This document shows, in pieces, positions 23,331 through 33,499 of a stretch of DNA of 64,000 nt. The DNA lies in the NCBI GenBank assembly GCA_030737835.1, contig JAUJYN010000026.1, positions 558,001 to 622,000 on the forward strand. The letters run 5' to 3'. This stretch comes from Acorus gramineus. Taxonomy: Eukaryota > Streptophyta > Magnoliopsida > Acorales > Acoraceae. The first letter of the stretch is position 1. Every line of letters starts with the position of its first letter. The translations under genes and the position numbers were made by a program. The notes beneath the pieces were generated by a model that did not search any database, was not told the origin of the DNA, and worked only from the letters and a program-made list of their open reading frames with translations.

Positions 23331-25190
23331 AGCGTGGTCAGAGGTATTGTTCAGATTTCCCAGCTTCCTGCATATGTGTTGTTTGATTCCGGAGCCACAC
23401 ACTCATTCGTGTCTCCCGCTTTCGCGAGACGGACGGGCGTGGCGTCCGCCCCTTTGGATGCTATCCTGGAGATATCATTGCCTGTAGGAGACCGCATTCT
23501 CCTCAATTCTGTGTACCGAGGGTGTACGGTAGAGGTTGCGGAGCATGAGTTTCCAGTGGAGTTGGTGGAGCTCGCGATGACGGACTTTGATGCCATCCTG
23601 GGAATGGATTGGCTTGCAGCTAGTCATGCCAGCATCGACTGTTTTGCCAAGTCGGTGTCTTTTCACCTTCCGGGTCGGAGGTCCTTCCAGTTCGTGGGCG
23701 ATCGTGACGTAGCCCCTTTGGGGTTCGTGTCGTCCATGCAGGCGTGGAGACTCCTTCAGGGAGGATGCGAGGGCTTTCTAGCGTACATTGCTCAGGAGGA
23801 TGCACCGCTGCGGGCAGATATCAGTCAGACTCCGGTCGTGGCAGGGTATCCCGAGGTTTTCCCCGATGATCTTCTGGGATTACCGCCGGATCGCGCGATC
23901 GAGTTTGAGATCAATCTGATTCTGGGGACCGAGCCGATTTCGAGAGCTCCGTACCGGATGGCCCCTGCAGAGTTGAGGGTGCTCAAGGAGCAGTTGGAGG
24001 AGTTGCTGGAGAAGGGCTTCACACGTCCGAGTGTTTCTCCGTGGGGAGCCCCTGTCCTGTTCGTCCGGAAGAAGGACGGTTCGCTGCGGCTGTGTATTGA
24101 TTACAGGCAGCTGAACAAGCGGACAGTGAAGAACAAGTACCCGTTGCCGCGGATCGACGATCTGTTTGACCAGCTCCAAGGAGCGCGTGTCTTTTCCAAG
24201 ATCGATCTCCGCTCGGGGTACTACCAGCTGAAGATCCGGGAGTCAGACATTCCGAAGACGGCCTTTCGCACCCGGTATGGGCACTACGAGTTCAGAGTAC
24301 TGCCATTCGGGTTGACGAACGCGCCGGCAGCCTTCATGGATCTGATGAACCGGGTGTTTCGGCCCTTCCTCGACTCCTTTGTGGTAGTATTCATCGATGA
24401 CATATTGGTGTACTCGAGGAGTCTTGAGGAGCACGCTCACCATCTTCGCACTGTCTTGGAGACTTTGGCCAGACATCAGTTGTTCACCAAGTTCAGCAAG
24501 TGCGAGTTCTGGTTGGAGCGTATGGCCTTTCTGGGCCATGTGATTTCCGGCGAGGGCATATCTGTGGACCCGGAGAAGACGCTCGCCGTGTCGAATTGGC
24601 GTCGACCGTCGAACCCCACAGAGATTCGGAGCTTCTTGGGCTTGGCGGGTTATTACAGGAGGTTTGTCGAGGGTTTCTCGAAGATAGCCGTTCCTCTTAC
24701 CCGCCTCACTCGGAAGGATGTCCAGTTCGAGTGGTCCCCGTCTTGCGAGGAGAGCTTCCAGGAGTTGAAGCGAAGGCTCACCTCAGCGCCAGTTCTTACC
24801 CTTCCGTCTGGGAGTGGTGGGTTCGCAGTTTACACGGATGCATCGCAGTTGGGTGTGGGTTGCGTCCTGATGCAGCACGGTAAGGTTGTGGCTTACGCGT
24901 CGCGTCAGTTGAAGCCCCATGAGCAGAATTACCCCACCCACAACCTTGAGTTGGTAGCGATCATCTTTGCGCTGAAGATGTGGAGGCATTACCTCTATGG
25001 AGAGGAGTTCGAGCTCTTTACCGATCATAAGAGCTTGACATATTTGCAGTCCCAGCCGGAGCTCAACATGCGTCAGAGACGTTGGGTCGAGTTCCTGATG
25101 GACTATGATTGTGACATTGCTTACCATCCGGGTAAGGCGAATGTCGTGCCAGATGCTCTCAGTAGGCAGCCCTTGGGCAGGCCACCCACA
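23331..25190 (+). pseudogene. Ty3 element II: protease, reverse transcriptase, RNase H
   Basis: This is the best preserved pol of the window. A retropepsin-like protease has [13 protein letters not shown] near 23380-23420 and ILGMDWL near 23600. RT runs about 23940-24700 with [34 protein letters not shown], the catalytic FIDDILVYS (FIDD at 24390-24401) and [11 protein letters not shown]. RNase H runs about 24800-25140 with [24 protein letters not shown] and [10 protein letters not shown], ending [15 protein letters not shown]. Known roles: protein maturation, cDNA synthesis and removal of template RNA in the virus-like particle. It is nearly whole across these domains; pol as a whole has about two breaks. 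Confidence 0.95.
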
Positions 25191-26724
25191 TGGCTGTCCA
25201 TCGTTGGAGGCTTCTGGAGGAGGCCGCTTGCTGGATTAGTGTTCGAGAGACTCCTGCGGGTGGCTTTTTGGCCAGGCTGGTGGTGCAGCCAGTCCTTCTC
25301 GACGATATCCGCACGGCACAGGCTCAGGATCCGCATTTTATAGTCCTCTCTGAAGGCGTCGCCCGGGGCGAGCGTCCGGACTACCAGATTCGCGCGGACG
25401 GGATCCTGCGGTTCAGGGGCCGAGTTTGCATTCCCGACGACGCAGAGCTGAGGCAGAAGATTCTGGACGAGGCCCATCGATCGAGGTACACAGTGCATCC
25501 GGGTGGCACGAAGATGTACATGGGCCTTCGTCGTGGCTACTGGTGGCGCGGGATGAAGACGGATCTTGCCGTTTCGTTGCCCGATGCCTAGTATGCCAGC
25601 AGGTGAAGTCGGAGCATCAGCGCCCTGCGGGGAAGCTGCAGTCCATTGAGATCCCTCAGTGGAAGTGGGAGCAGATCACCATGGACTTCGTCTCGGGTTT
25701 GCCAAGGTCACGTTCGGGTCGCGATGCCATCTGGGTGATCGTCGACCGGCTGACGAAGTCTGCTCATTTCCTCCCCATCCGACTCACCGATTCTCTGGAC
25801 ACCCTGGCGCAGTTGTTCGTCTCAGAGATTGTTCGTCTCCATGGCACTCCCGTCAGCATCATTTCTGATCGAGACGCGCGTTTTACTTCGAGGTTCTGGC
25901 GTAGCCTCCAGCACGCCCTTGGTACGAACCTCCACTTCAGTACAGCGTTTCATCCACAGACGGACGGCCAGTCGGAGAGGACGATCCAGACCTTGGAGGA
26001 TATGCTGCGAGCCTGTGTTCTCGATTTTGGAGGCAGTTGGGAGAGGCACCTTCCGTTGGTGGAGTTTGCCTACAACAACAGCTACCACTCGAGTATCCGG
26101 ATGGCTCCTTACGAGGCGCTCTATGGCCGCAGCTGCAGGTCCCCCTTGTGTTGGGACGAGGTCGGAGAGCGCCAGTTGGAGGGACCAGAGATCGTTCACC
26201 AGACCTCAGAGATGGTGAAGACGATTCGCGAGCGTATCCGAGTCGCTCAGAGTCGTCAGAAGTGCTACGCCGACCGTCGTCGCCGTGAGCTCGCCTTCGA
26301 GGTCGGTGACCATGTCTTCTTGAAGGTGTCCCCGATGAAGGGCATCTTCCGTTTCGGTGTGCGGGGCAAGCTGAGTCCGCGTTTCATTGGGCCGTTCCTC
26401 ATCCTCGAGCGAGTTGGAGAGGTGGCCTATCGCATAGCTCTGCCCCCACAGTTGGCTCAGGCACATGACGTCTTCCACGTCTCGCAGCTGAGGCGCTATG
26501 TCCACGATCCTGCTCACGTCATCCCGTTCGAGCCGCTCGTCTTCGAGCCGGACTTGTCTTTCGTTGAGCAGCCGATTGAGATCCTGGACCGCCGTGAGAA
26601 GAGGCTCCGCACCAAGACCGTCCAGCTGGTCAAGGTGCGATGGCAGCACCGTTCCGGTGCCGAGGCCACTTGGGAGCTTGAGGACGCCATGCGTGACGCG
26701 TATCCGCATCTTTTCCCTTCTTAG
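25191..26724 (+). pseudogene. Ty3 element II: integrase and chromodomain
   Basis: Integrase parts in order: the HHCC zinc region (HRSRYTVHPGGTKMY ... CLVCQQVKSEHQRP, about 25470-25620); the DDE core with [18 protein letters not shown] (about 25680), [14 protein letters not shown] (about 25858) and [18 protein letters not shown] (about 25950); then [32 protein letters not shown], the GPF-like region of Ty3 integrases (about 26305-26400). A C-terminal chromodomain (LVKVRWQHRSGAEATWELED, about 26625-26685) identifies a chromovirus, Tekay/Del-like. Chromodomains of this group are known to direct insertion to heterochromatin, in keeping with the nested setting. Confidence 0.94.
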
Positions 26725-26759
26725 ATGTTCTTGTATTTATTTTGAGGACAAAATTTCCT

Positions 26760-26776
26760 AAGGGGGGGGGGGAGAA
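26760..26776 (+). other. Polypurine tract of element II
   Basis: An AAGGGGGGGGGGGGAGAA-type run lies immediately before the LTR start TGTTATAT. The same position and upstream block (GAGGACAAAATTTCC) occur in elements I, III, V and VIII. Confidence 0.85.
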
Positions 26777-29700
26777 TGTTATATATGTGTCACTTTTTAG
26801 CCTTCTGGTAACCATTGGAGCATTCTGGCAGTTTTTGAGTTTTTTTCATTTTTCGATCGGAACCGCTAAAATTTTGGACTGTTAGCTATCGTCCTGTGTT
26901 TGAGGACTCCGATTGAAAATCTAACTGCATATTATGTGTCCTGGTGCCATTTTAAGCCACTCACGAAAATTTCATCGAATTCCGGTACGTTTCAGAATTT
27001 CACAGTTCCGGGGCGTATCCGGGTTTTGACCGAGCGAGAAGTCATTGGGAGAGTTGACTCGGTCAAAGTGGGCCCATGACTTGGTCAACCCTTTTTGTTT
27101 TTTTGTGTGGTTGAGTTGACCTAAGTCAAAACTCACTTAAATCTAATTAATCAAGCCTTAATCCTAGTTAACCCTAAATTAAGTGGTGTTGACTTATTTA
27201 AGTGAGTAGCAAAAGTTGCCCTCCACTATTCATCATCTTCTCAAATGGTTTTTCTCTCTCCCCCTCTCTCTTTTTCTTGATTTTGAGCTACCTAGAGGGC
27301 TTGAAACTCAAAACTCAAAGCATAGAAAGGTTAGATCCCATCTCGATCTATCTACCGGTAGTTTCGGATTCGAATTCCGGTGTGTTTAGCCCCTCCTCAC
27401 ACCCTCTTTTCTCCTCAGATTTCAGCCCCTTTGAGGGTGGGAAGAGACCTTGGTGGTGGAGGGCTTTGGGGAGGCGTTTTGGTGCACGAAGAGCTTTCGG
27501 TTCCCTTCCTTTCCTCTCCTTTCCTTGGGTAAGGGTTCTTTCCTTCCTTTTCTTGTTTAGATGTATGTTAGGGGATGTTTTTGAGTGTGTGGTGCGGTTG
27601 GTGGCTGTGGGTGGTGGTTAGGGGCAGTCGGAGGCATTGGTGGCCGGATAGAGGAGGTAGGGTGGCTCGGGCAGGGTGGTTGTCTGTCCCGGGCAGGATG
27701 GCAGCACAGGCAGCAGCACTGGCAGCACAGGCGCAGCACAGGCGCAGCAGGCGGAGCAGTTGGCAAGGCGCGTGCGTGCGGACGTGCGCGCGGGCGTGCG
27801 CTCGGGTGGAGCTGGGCGCGTGTGCTGGGCGCTGGTGCGCGGGTGTGCTGGACGCTGGGAGCTAGGCGCTGGGTGCTGGACGCGGGGCGCTGGACACTGG
27901 ACGCTGGTCGTGGGCGATGGGGCGCTGCGCGCAGGGCGCCGTGCGGGAGCGTGCGCTCGCAGCGCTGCGCAGAGGCGCAGGCGTGCTGTAAGCGTGCGGC
28001 GAGGCGAGGTGGTGGTGCGCGCAGGGTGCGCGCAGGGCGAGGCGCGAGGGCGTAGGGTGTGCGGGTGTGCGCGCGGGTTGCTGCGCTGGGGGCGTAGTGA
28101 GCGCGGGGTGCACCCGGGGAGCTTGGTGGCATGTCCTGGCGTGCGGGTAGGGGCTCGGCAGGGCGCCTGGGTGCGCGGGCTGGGGCGCGGCGGTGCATCC
28201 GGGGGCGGGTAGCCGTGCGGGTGGTTGCCGAGGGTTCGGGAGTGAGTCGGAGTGCTCGGGCTCGCGTGCGTACAGGCCGTATGTACGCTTGTCCGAGTGT
28301 TGGGTATTTTTAGAGTATTTTGGTGTATTTTGTGGCATTTGTGTATTTTACTCACCTAGTTGGTTACCCTGTCTTGCAGATCTTGACGGACGGTCGCGCG
28401 ACGACCCGGTTACCGGTGAGTGGGACAACCCAACCCAGTTGGGAGGCGCTATATGCACTTGGGCGTATACCGTCCTCCCCTGGGGTACCGCAGTTGATAT
28501 TAACTTGTTAATTGTAATCCATGCAAGCATGATTAATGTGTAGAATGCATGCCACCCTAGACTTGTATGTTAGGGACTTGCACCCTTAGGATATGTGTAT
28601 GAGCCGTGCATCCTGTCACCTTGTTATCATGCTAGGAAAGGCTCGACCTATGTATGAGTCCTATTAGTTTGATTTATTTAATTAAATGCAAACTTATGAT
28701 ATTGTAGCATGCCTTAGGGAATATTAAGGGGCCTTGCGAGGTCAACATTGAGACCCGGGCTAGGGTACTCCGTGTTCCTTGTTTGGTTGGCGGGATGTCC
28801 TATATCGGGACCTCAGGTTGCCCTCCCAAGGTTTCTTTTCCCTATTATTATTATATATAATTTCCCCGCATCCTGGTTATGCGCGCTGGAGGAATTCTGA
28901 AGAATTCAGGACATTAGAGTTATTGAGATGTGTTGTCGGCGGATCCGAGTGGATCATATGCCTATGGATGGGCTGTTCTGTTCCCTTCGTTGGATCCGTG
29001 TAGATACTACCCCGGCGTTAGAAAGGCTGTCCCATGCAGGGGCTCCCATCAGTAGGCACCTCCTGATTTGAGACAGACTGTGCTGAATGTGGGGGTGGCC
29101 AAGCGGACTACGGAGTGGGGAGAGACTATTGGTGGACCAAGGGCGACCAACAGCCTAGTCAGTCCCAATAGCCTATGTCACCTGTTGAGGGGTGAGGGTG
29201 TGGTGGGCCGGCGATGTGGCGACCCACTGGATTGTGTAAGGATGATTATCAGCCTATTAAGTCCCAACATCCTTTGTCACCTTTTGAGGGGTGAGGGTGA
29301 GGGTGAGGGTGTGGTGGTTCGGCGATGTAACGAACCCCCGGATTGTATTGTTTATGCCACTTTGAGGCTTTTGCTTGATTAAATGTGGTTAATATAAATT
29401 GTGATGCATGGGTTGTGCTATTCACTGAGCGTGTGGCTCACCCCTCGCATAATATTTTTCTCCAGTGATTACCGAGGCGGACTTGAAGGAGGAGCTTCCC
29501 GAGCGACTGCAACAGTAGCAGAGTAGCGCCACGTCCCTCGAGTTTTTGAGGCCATCAGCATCCTTCCTTTTATTGTATGTATATATTCTGTGCTTGGGCA
29601 CCCATCTTGGATTGTATTTGGATGTATATGTGTTTATATTGGCTCTCACAGGACATATGATTATGTATCGAGTCCGTAAAGTGTTGTTGATTTACAGATT

Positions 29701-29868
29701 CAGTCTTTTTAGCTTCCGCTATTTGTGTATACATCATGTCAGCCTCTTTGATTGTCTGTGTTGTCTTTTTAGCTGTTGTTTATGGCATGTTATTGATCTC
29801 CTGTATTGACTGCTGATATCATGTATACTCTTGCCGTGTCCCGGGGACGGCCGCCCTGGGGCGTGACA
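26777..29868 (+). mobile_element. 3' LTR of element II (type A, 3.09 kb)
   Basis: It starts TGTTATATATGTGTCAC after the PPT and ends GGGGCGTGACA. Parts: U3 to about 27200 with a TATTTAAG box near 27195; donor-like GGGTAAGGG near 27537; CpG-rich block about 27680-28275; acceptor-like TCTTGCAG at 28372-28379; a 36-bp exon-like piece (28380-28415) and GGTGAGT; a 120-bp repeat copy (28736-28842); two G-rich tracts (near 29187 and 29287-29320); acceptor-like TCTCCAG near 29460; A-type 3' block. The right flank is minus-strand LTR of element III, so element II appears inserted into that LTR. Confidence 0.93.
28736..28842 (+). repeat. 120-bp repeat, copy 2
   Basis: Plus-orientation copy: AAGGGGCCTTGCGAGG ... 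CCCTCCCAAGGTTTC. It interrupts the GAATATTA/TAATATAT zone of the LTR at the same place as in several other copies. Confidence 0.8.
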
Positions 29869-30045
29869 TCTACTCCCACTTTCAGCACAGTCCGTCATTA
29901 AATCAGGAGGTGCCTACTGATGGGAGCCCTCTGTCAGGAAGGCCTGTCTAACGCTGGGGCAGTCTCTATACGGATCCAACGAAGGGAACAGAAACAGCCT
30001 ATCCACACGTATACGATCCACTTGGATCCGCGGTTTTTCCTTAAC

Positions 30046-30163
30046 GGAAAAAAGAAACCTTGGGAGGGCACCATGAGGTCCCGATATAGGATATCCCGAC
30101 AACCAAACAAGGAACACGGAGTACCCTAGCCCGGGTCTCAACGCTGACTTCGCAAGGCCCCTT
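30046..30163 (-). repeat. 120-bp repeat, copy 3
   Basis: Lies beside CCACTTGGATCCGCGG in the element III 3' LTR. The partner copy at the same place in the 5' LTR is 43379-43496. Confidence 0.8.
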
Positions 30164-30274
30164 AATCCACAGAAGGGAGACTCTACTGGTGTCATGAATT
30201 CTTCAGAATTCCTCCAGGGCGCATAACTAAGATGCGGGAAACATATATTATAATAACGAGGTTATAATATTATC

Positions 30275-30391
30275 GGGAAAAGAAACCTTGGGAGGGCACC
30301 ATGAGGTCCCGATATAGGATATCCCGACAACCAAACAAGGAACACGGAGTACCCTAGCCCGGGTCTCAACGCTGACCTCGCAAGGCCCCTT
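30275..30391 (-). repeat. 120-bp repeat, copy 4
   Basis: Second copy in the same LTR, bordered by ATAATATT on both sides (possible 8-bp duplication). Its partner is 43608-43724. Confidence 0.8.
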
Positions 30392-32215
30392 ATAATATTC
30401 CCTAAGGCATGCTAATAGTCATATGCTCGCATTTGATTAAATAAATTAAACTAAATGGGAACATGCATAGGTCGAGGCTTTCCTAGCATGAAAACATGGT
30501 GACAGGATGCATGGCTCTTACACATATCCTAAGGGTGCAAGTCCCTAACATACAAGGTCTAGGGTGGCATGCATACTACATACTAATCATGCTTGCATGG
30601 ATTACAAGTAAATATTAAACTATGGTACCCCAGGCGAGGACGGTATACGCCCAAGTGCATATAGCGCCTCCCTACTGGGTTGGAATGTCCCACTCACCAA
30701 AACCCGGATCGTCGCGTGACCATCCGTCAAGATCTGCAAGACAGGGTAATCAAACTCGGTGAGTAAAATACACAAATAAATCCAAAAATACATTAAAATA
30801 CACAACACTCGGACAAGCGTACATACGGCCTGTACGCACGCGAGTCCGAGCACCCCGACTCACCCGAACCCCCAGGCAGCCGTACGCACGGCCACCCGCC
30901 CCGGGCGCACAGCCGCGCCCCAGCCCGCATGCCCGGACCCGCTGTCAAGCCCCCTCGGGTGCACCGCGCTCTCACTGCGCCCCAGCGCAGCAACTCATGC
31001 GCACCACCCGCTCGCCTCACCGCGCGCGCACAGCACGCACTGCGCCTCTGCGCAGCGCTTCGCGCGCACGCCCCTCACGGCCCCTTGCGCGCAGCACCCG
31101 CACGCGGCTCTCCGCGCACAGCACGCACTGCGCCTCTGCGCAGCGCCCCGCGCGCACGCCCCTGCACGGCGCCCAGCGCGCAGCACCCGCACACTCCTGC
31201 TCCACCCGCGCGCACGCCCGCGTGCCCTGCCAGCCTGCTCTGCCCGCCCTGCTAGCCAGCCAGCCTACCTGCGCTGCCAGCCTACCCGAGACAACCCTAC
31301 CACCTCCCCGACGGCCACCAACAGCCACCAACCGCCACCAACAGCCACCCAAACCACCATGAAAACCATACATACCCAAAAACACCTCCTAATCAAGCAT
31401 CTAAACAAGAAAGGAAGGAAAAGGAACTCACCCAAGGAGAGGAAAGGAAGGGGAGGAAGATCGGGTGCTCTTCGCGCACCGAAACACCGCCTCCAAGACT
31501 ACCACCACCGAGATCTCCAACTCAGCCAAAGAGGGGCTGAAACAGAGGAGAAAAGAGGGTATGAGAAGGGGTCACACATGTGGGAATTCGAATCCGAGAC
31601 CACCGGAAGGTAGATCGGGTTCTTACCTATCCTTTCTCTTCTTAGGGTTTTTGATTTCCACCACTAGAACTAGGTCATATGGGGGGATTAAAGAGAGGGA
31701 GAGAGAGAGAAATTTTGGAGAAGATGATGAATAGGAGGCTTATGTTGTCGTGGGAATTCTTTATACTCACACACCCACCACACACTCTTACACCCACACT
31801 TAGATTAGCCCTAATTAGGTTTAGGCTAGGATTAGATTAGGTTTAAGTGAGGTTTGACCCTAGTCAACCCAACCACACTAAAATCCAAAATCATTTGACC
31901 AAGTCAAAGGTCAACCTTGACCAAGTCAAGTCTCCCAATGACTTTTCGCTCGGTCAAAACCCGGATACGATTCGGAATTGTGAAATTATAAAACGTTACT
32001 GGAATTCGATGAAATTTTCATGAGTGGCTTGGAATGGCACCATGACACATAATATGCAGTTAGATTTTCAATCGGAGCCCTGAAACTCAAGGTGATAGCT
32101 AAAAGTCCAAAATTTTAGCGGTTCCAATAAAAAAAAGAAAAAGCTGAAAAACTGCTAGAATAGTCCAATGGTTACCAGAAGGTAAAAAGTGACACATATA
32201 TAACATTCTCCCCCC

Positions 32216-32229
32216 CTTAGGAAATTTTG
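32216..32229 (-). other. Polypurine tract of element III
   Basis: CTAAGGGGGGGAGAA-type run (minus strand) directly before the TGTTATAT start of the 3' LTR. Confidence 0.85.
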
Positions 32230-32253
32230 TCCTCAAAATAAATACAAGAACAT

Positions 32254-32880
32254 CTAAGAAGGGAAAAGATGCGGATACGCGTCACGCATGGCGTCCTCAA
32301 GCTCCCAAGTGGCCTCGGCACCGGAACGGTGCTGCCATCGCACCTTGACCAACTGGACGGTCTTGGTGCGGAGCCTCTTCTCACGGCGGTCCAGGATCTC
32401 GATCGGCTGCTCGACGAATGACAAGTCCGGCTCGAAGACGAGCGGCTCGAACGGGATGACGTGAGCAGGATCGTGGACGCAACCCACACCCAACCGCGAT
32501 GCATCAGAGCAAACTGCGAACCCACCCCTCCCAGACGGAAGGGTAAGAACTGGCGCTGAGGTGAGCCTTCGCTTAAACTCCAGGAAGCTCTCCTCGCAAG
32601 ACAGGGACCATTCGAACCGGACATCCTTCCGAGCGAGGCGGTTAGGAGGTACCGCTATCTTCGAGAAACCCTCGACAAACCTCCTGCAATGACCCGCCAA
32701 GCCTAGGAAGCTCCGAATCTCAGTGGGGTTCGACGATCGACGCCAATTTGACACGGCAAGTGTCTTGACCGGGTCCACAGATATGCACTCGCCGGAAATC
32801 ACGTGGCCCAAAAAACCATACGCTCCAACCAAAACTCGCACTTGCTCCACCATCAGTTTGATGCTTCTAAGGTATTCCTT
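32254..32880 (-). pseudogene. Ty3 element III: reduced pol (RT end, RNase H part, chromodomain)
   Basis: The minus strand shows, in order, the end of RT ([27 protein letters not shown]), the start of RNase H ([26 protein letters not shown]) and the chromodomain end (DLSFVEQPIEILDRREKRLR, VKVRWQHRSGAEATWELED). No integrase core is visible. One uninterrupted frame of 254 codons (32254-33018) covers these parts plus the adjoining 120-bp repeat. Element V has the same parts in the same order, so this is a reduced, presumably non-autonomous lineage. The element is broken as a source of pol. Confidence 0.85.
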
Positions 32881-32884
32881 GACT

Positions 32885-33001
32885 GGGAAAAGAAACCTTG
32901 GGAGGGCACCATGAGGTCCCGATATAGGATATCCCGAGAACCAAACAAGGAACACGGAGTACCCTAACCCGGGTCTCAATGCTGTCCTCGCAAAGCCCCT
33001 T
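32885..33001 (-). repeat. 120-bp repeat, copy 5 (inside element III internal region)
   Basis: Lies between reduced pol and the LTR-like piece, bordered by TTCCTTGACTGG on the left. The same position in element V holds copy 7. Confidence 0.8.
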
Positions 33002-33014
33002 AATCCAGAAGGAA

Positions 33015-33480
33015 TCACAAGAAGAAGACATCACCCTTAAAGAACACTACTAATTCTACTGGAAACCCAAGGGTCACTGGGTCACGCGGCGACGCGTCTC
33101 CGCCTCATCCACACCCTCAGTCCCGAAAGGAGACATTTTTGGACTTTGGGAGAGACTTAGACTGTTCTACACCCCTGGTCCACCGGTAGCCTCTCCCCAC
33201 TCCGTAGCTTACCTGGTCCTCTTACCGGGAACCTGTCTAACGCCTGGGCTGTACTACACGGATCCAACGAAGGGGAGAACGATTCCACGCTCGCGACATC
33301 ATTCATTAACCCTCTTTCGGGAAGCCTCTACCTGGCATACTCCCACGATCAGTACCCCTCTAACTGCGTCGGTGGTACCTACGGATGGGAACCCTCTGCC
33401 AGGACAGCTACAACCCGGCCTCCTCAACTCTTAAAACCACTCTCGATACTCGCTTATCGAGATATCACACACATGCATAA
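33015..33480 (-). repeat. LTR-like piece inside element III internal region
   Basis: Reverse-orientation sequence matching the tandem-module zone of the type B LTR (compare 5600-6210): GGGAGAACGATTCCACGC, the CTACCTGGCATACTCCCACG block and GGTCACGCGGCGACGCG. It has no LTR ends, so it is an LTR segment captured within an internal region. The matching piece in element V is 39480-40095. Confidence 0.75.
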
Positions 33481-33499
33481 CAGCAACCAACACACATAT

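Larger units (their letters stand above)
29869..32215 (-). mobile_element. 3' LTR of element III (type A, incomplete, 2.35 kb)
   Basis: On the minus strand it starts TGTTATATATGTGTCAC at 32215 and runs left to element II's LTR. It pairs with the element III 5' LTR (43201-45602): both hold the same two 120-bp repeat copies and the same TTTTTCCTTAAC junction next to one of them, and sampled stretches differ at about 1-4% of bases. Contents: CpG-rich block about 30825-31230 and a TATAAAG box near 31757. LTR similarity suggests an insertion on the order of one to two million years ago if a grass-type substitution rate applies; the true rate is unknown. Confidence 0.9.

Noticed and set aside
26777-29868. 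The splice-like motif series read as exons of a host gene.
   Set aside because: The same series occurs in over ten dispersed LTR copies ending in family termini, with no conserved coding frame in the exon-like pieces. It belongs to the LTR.
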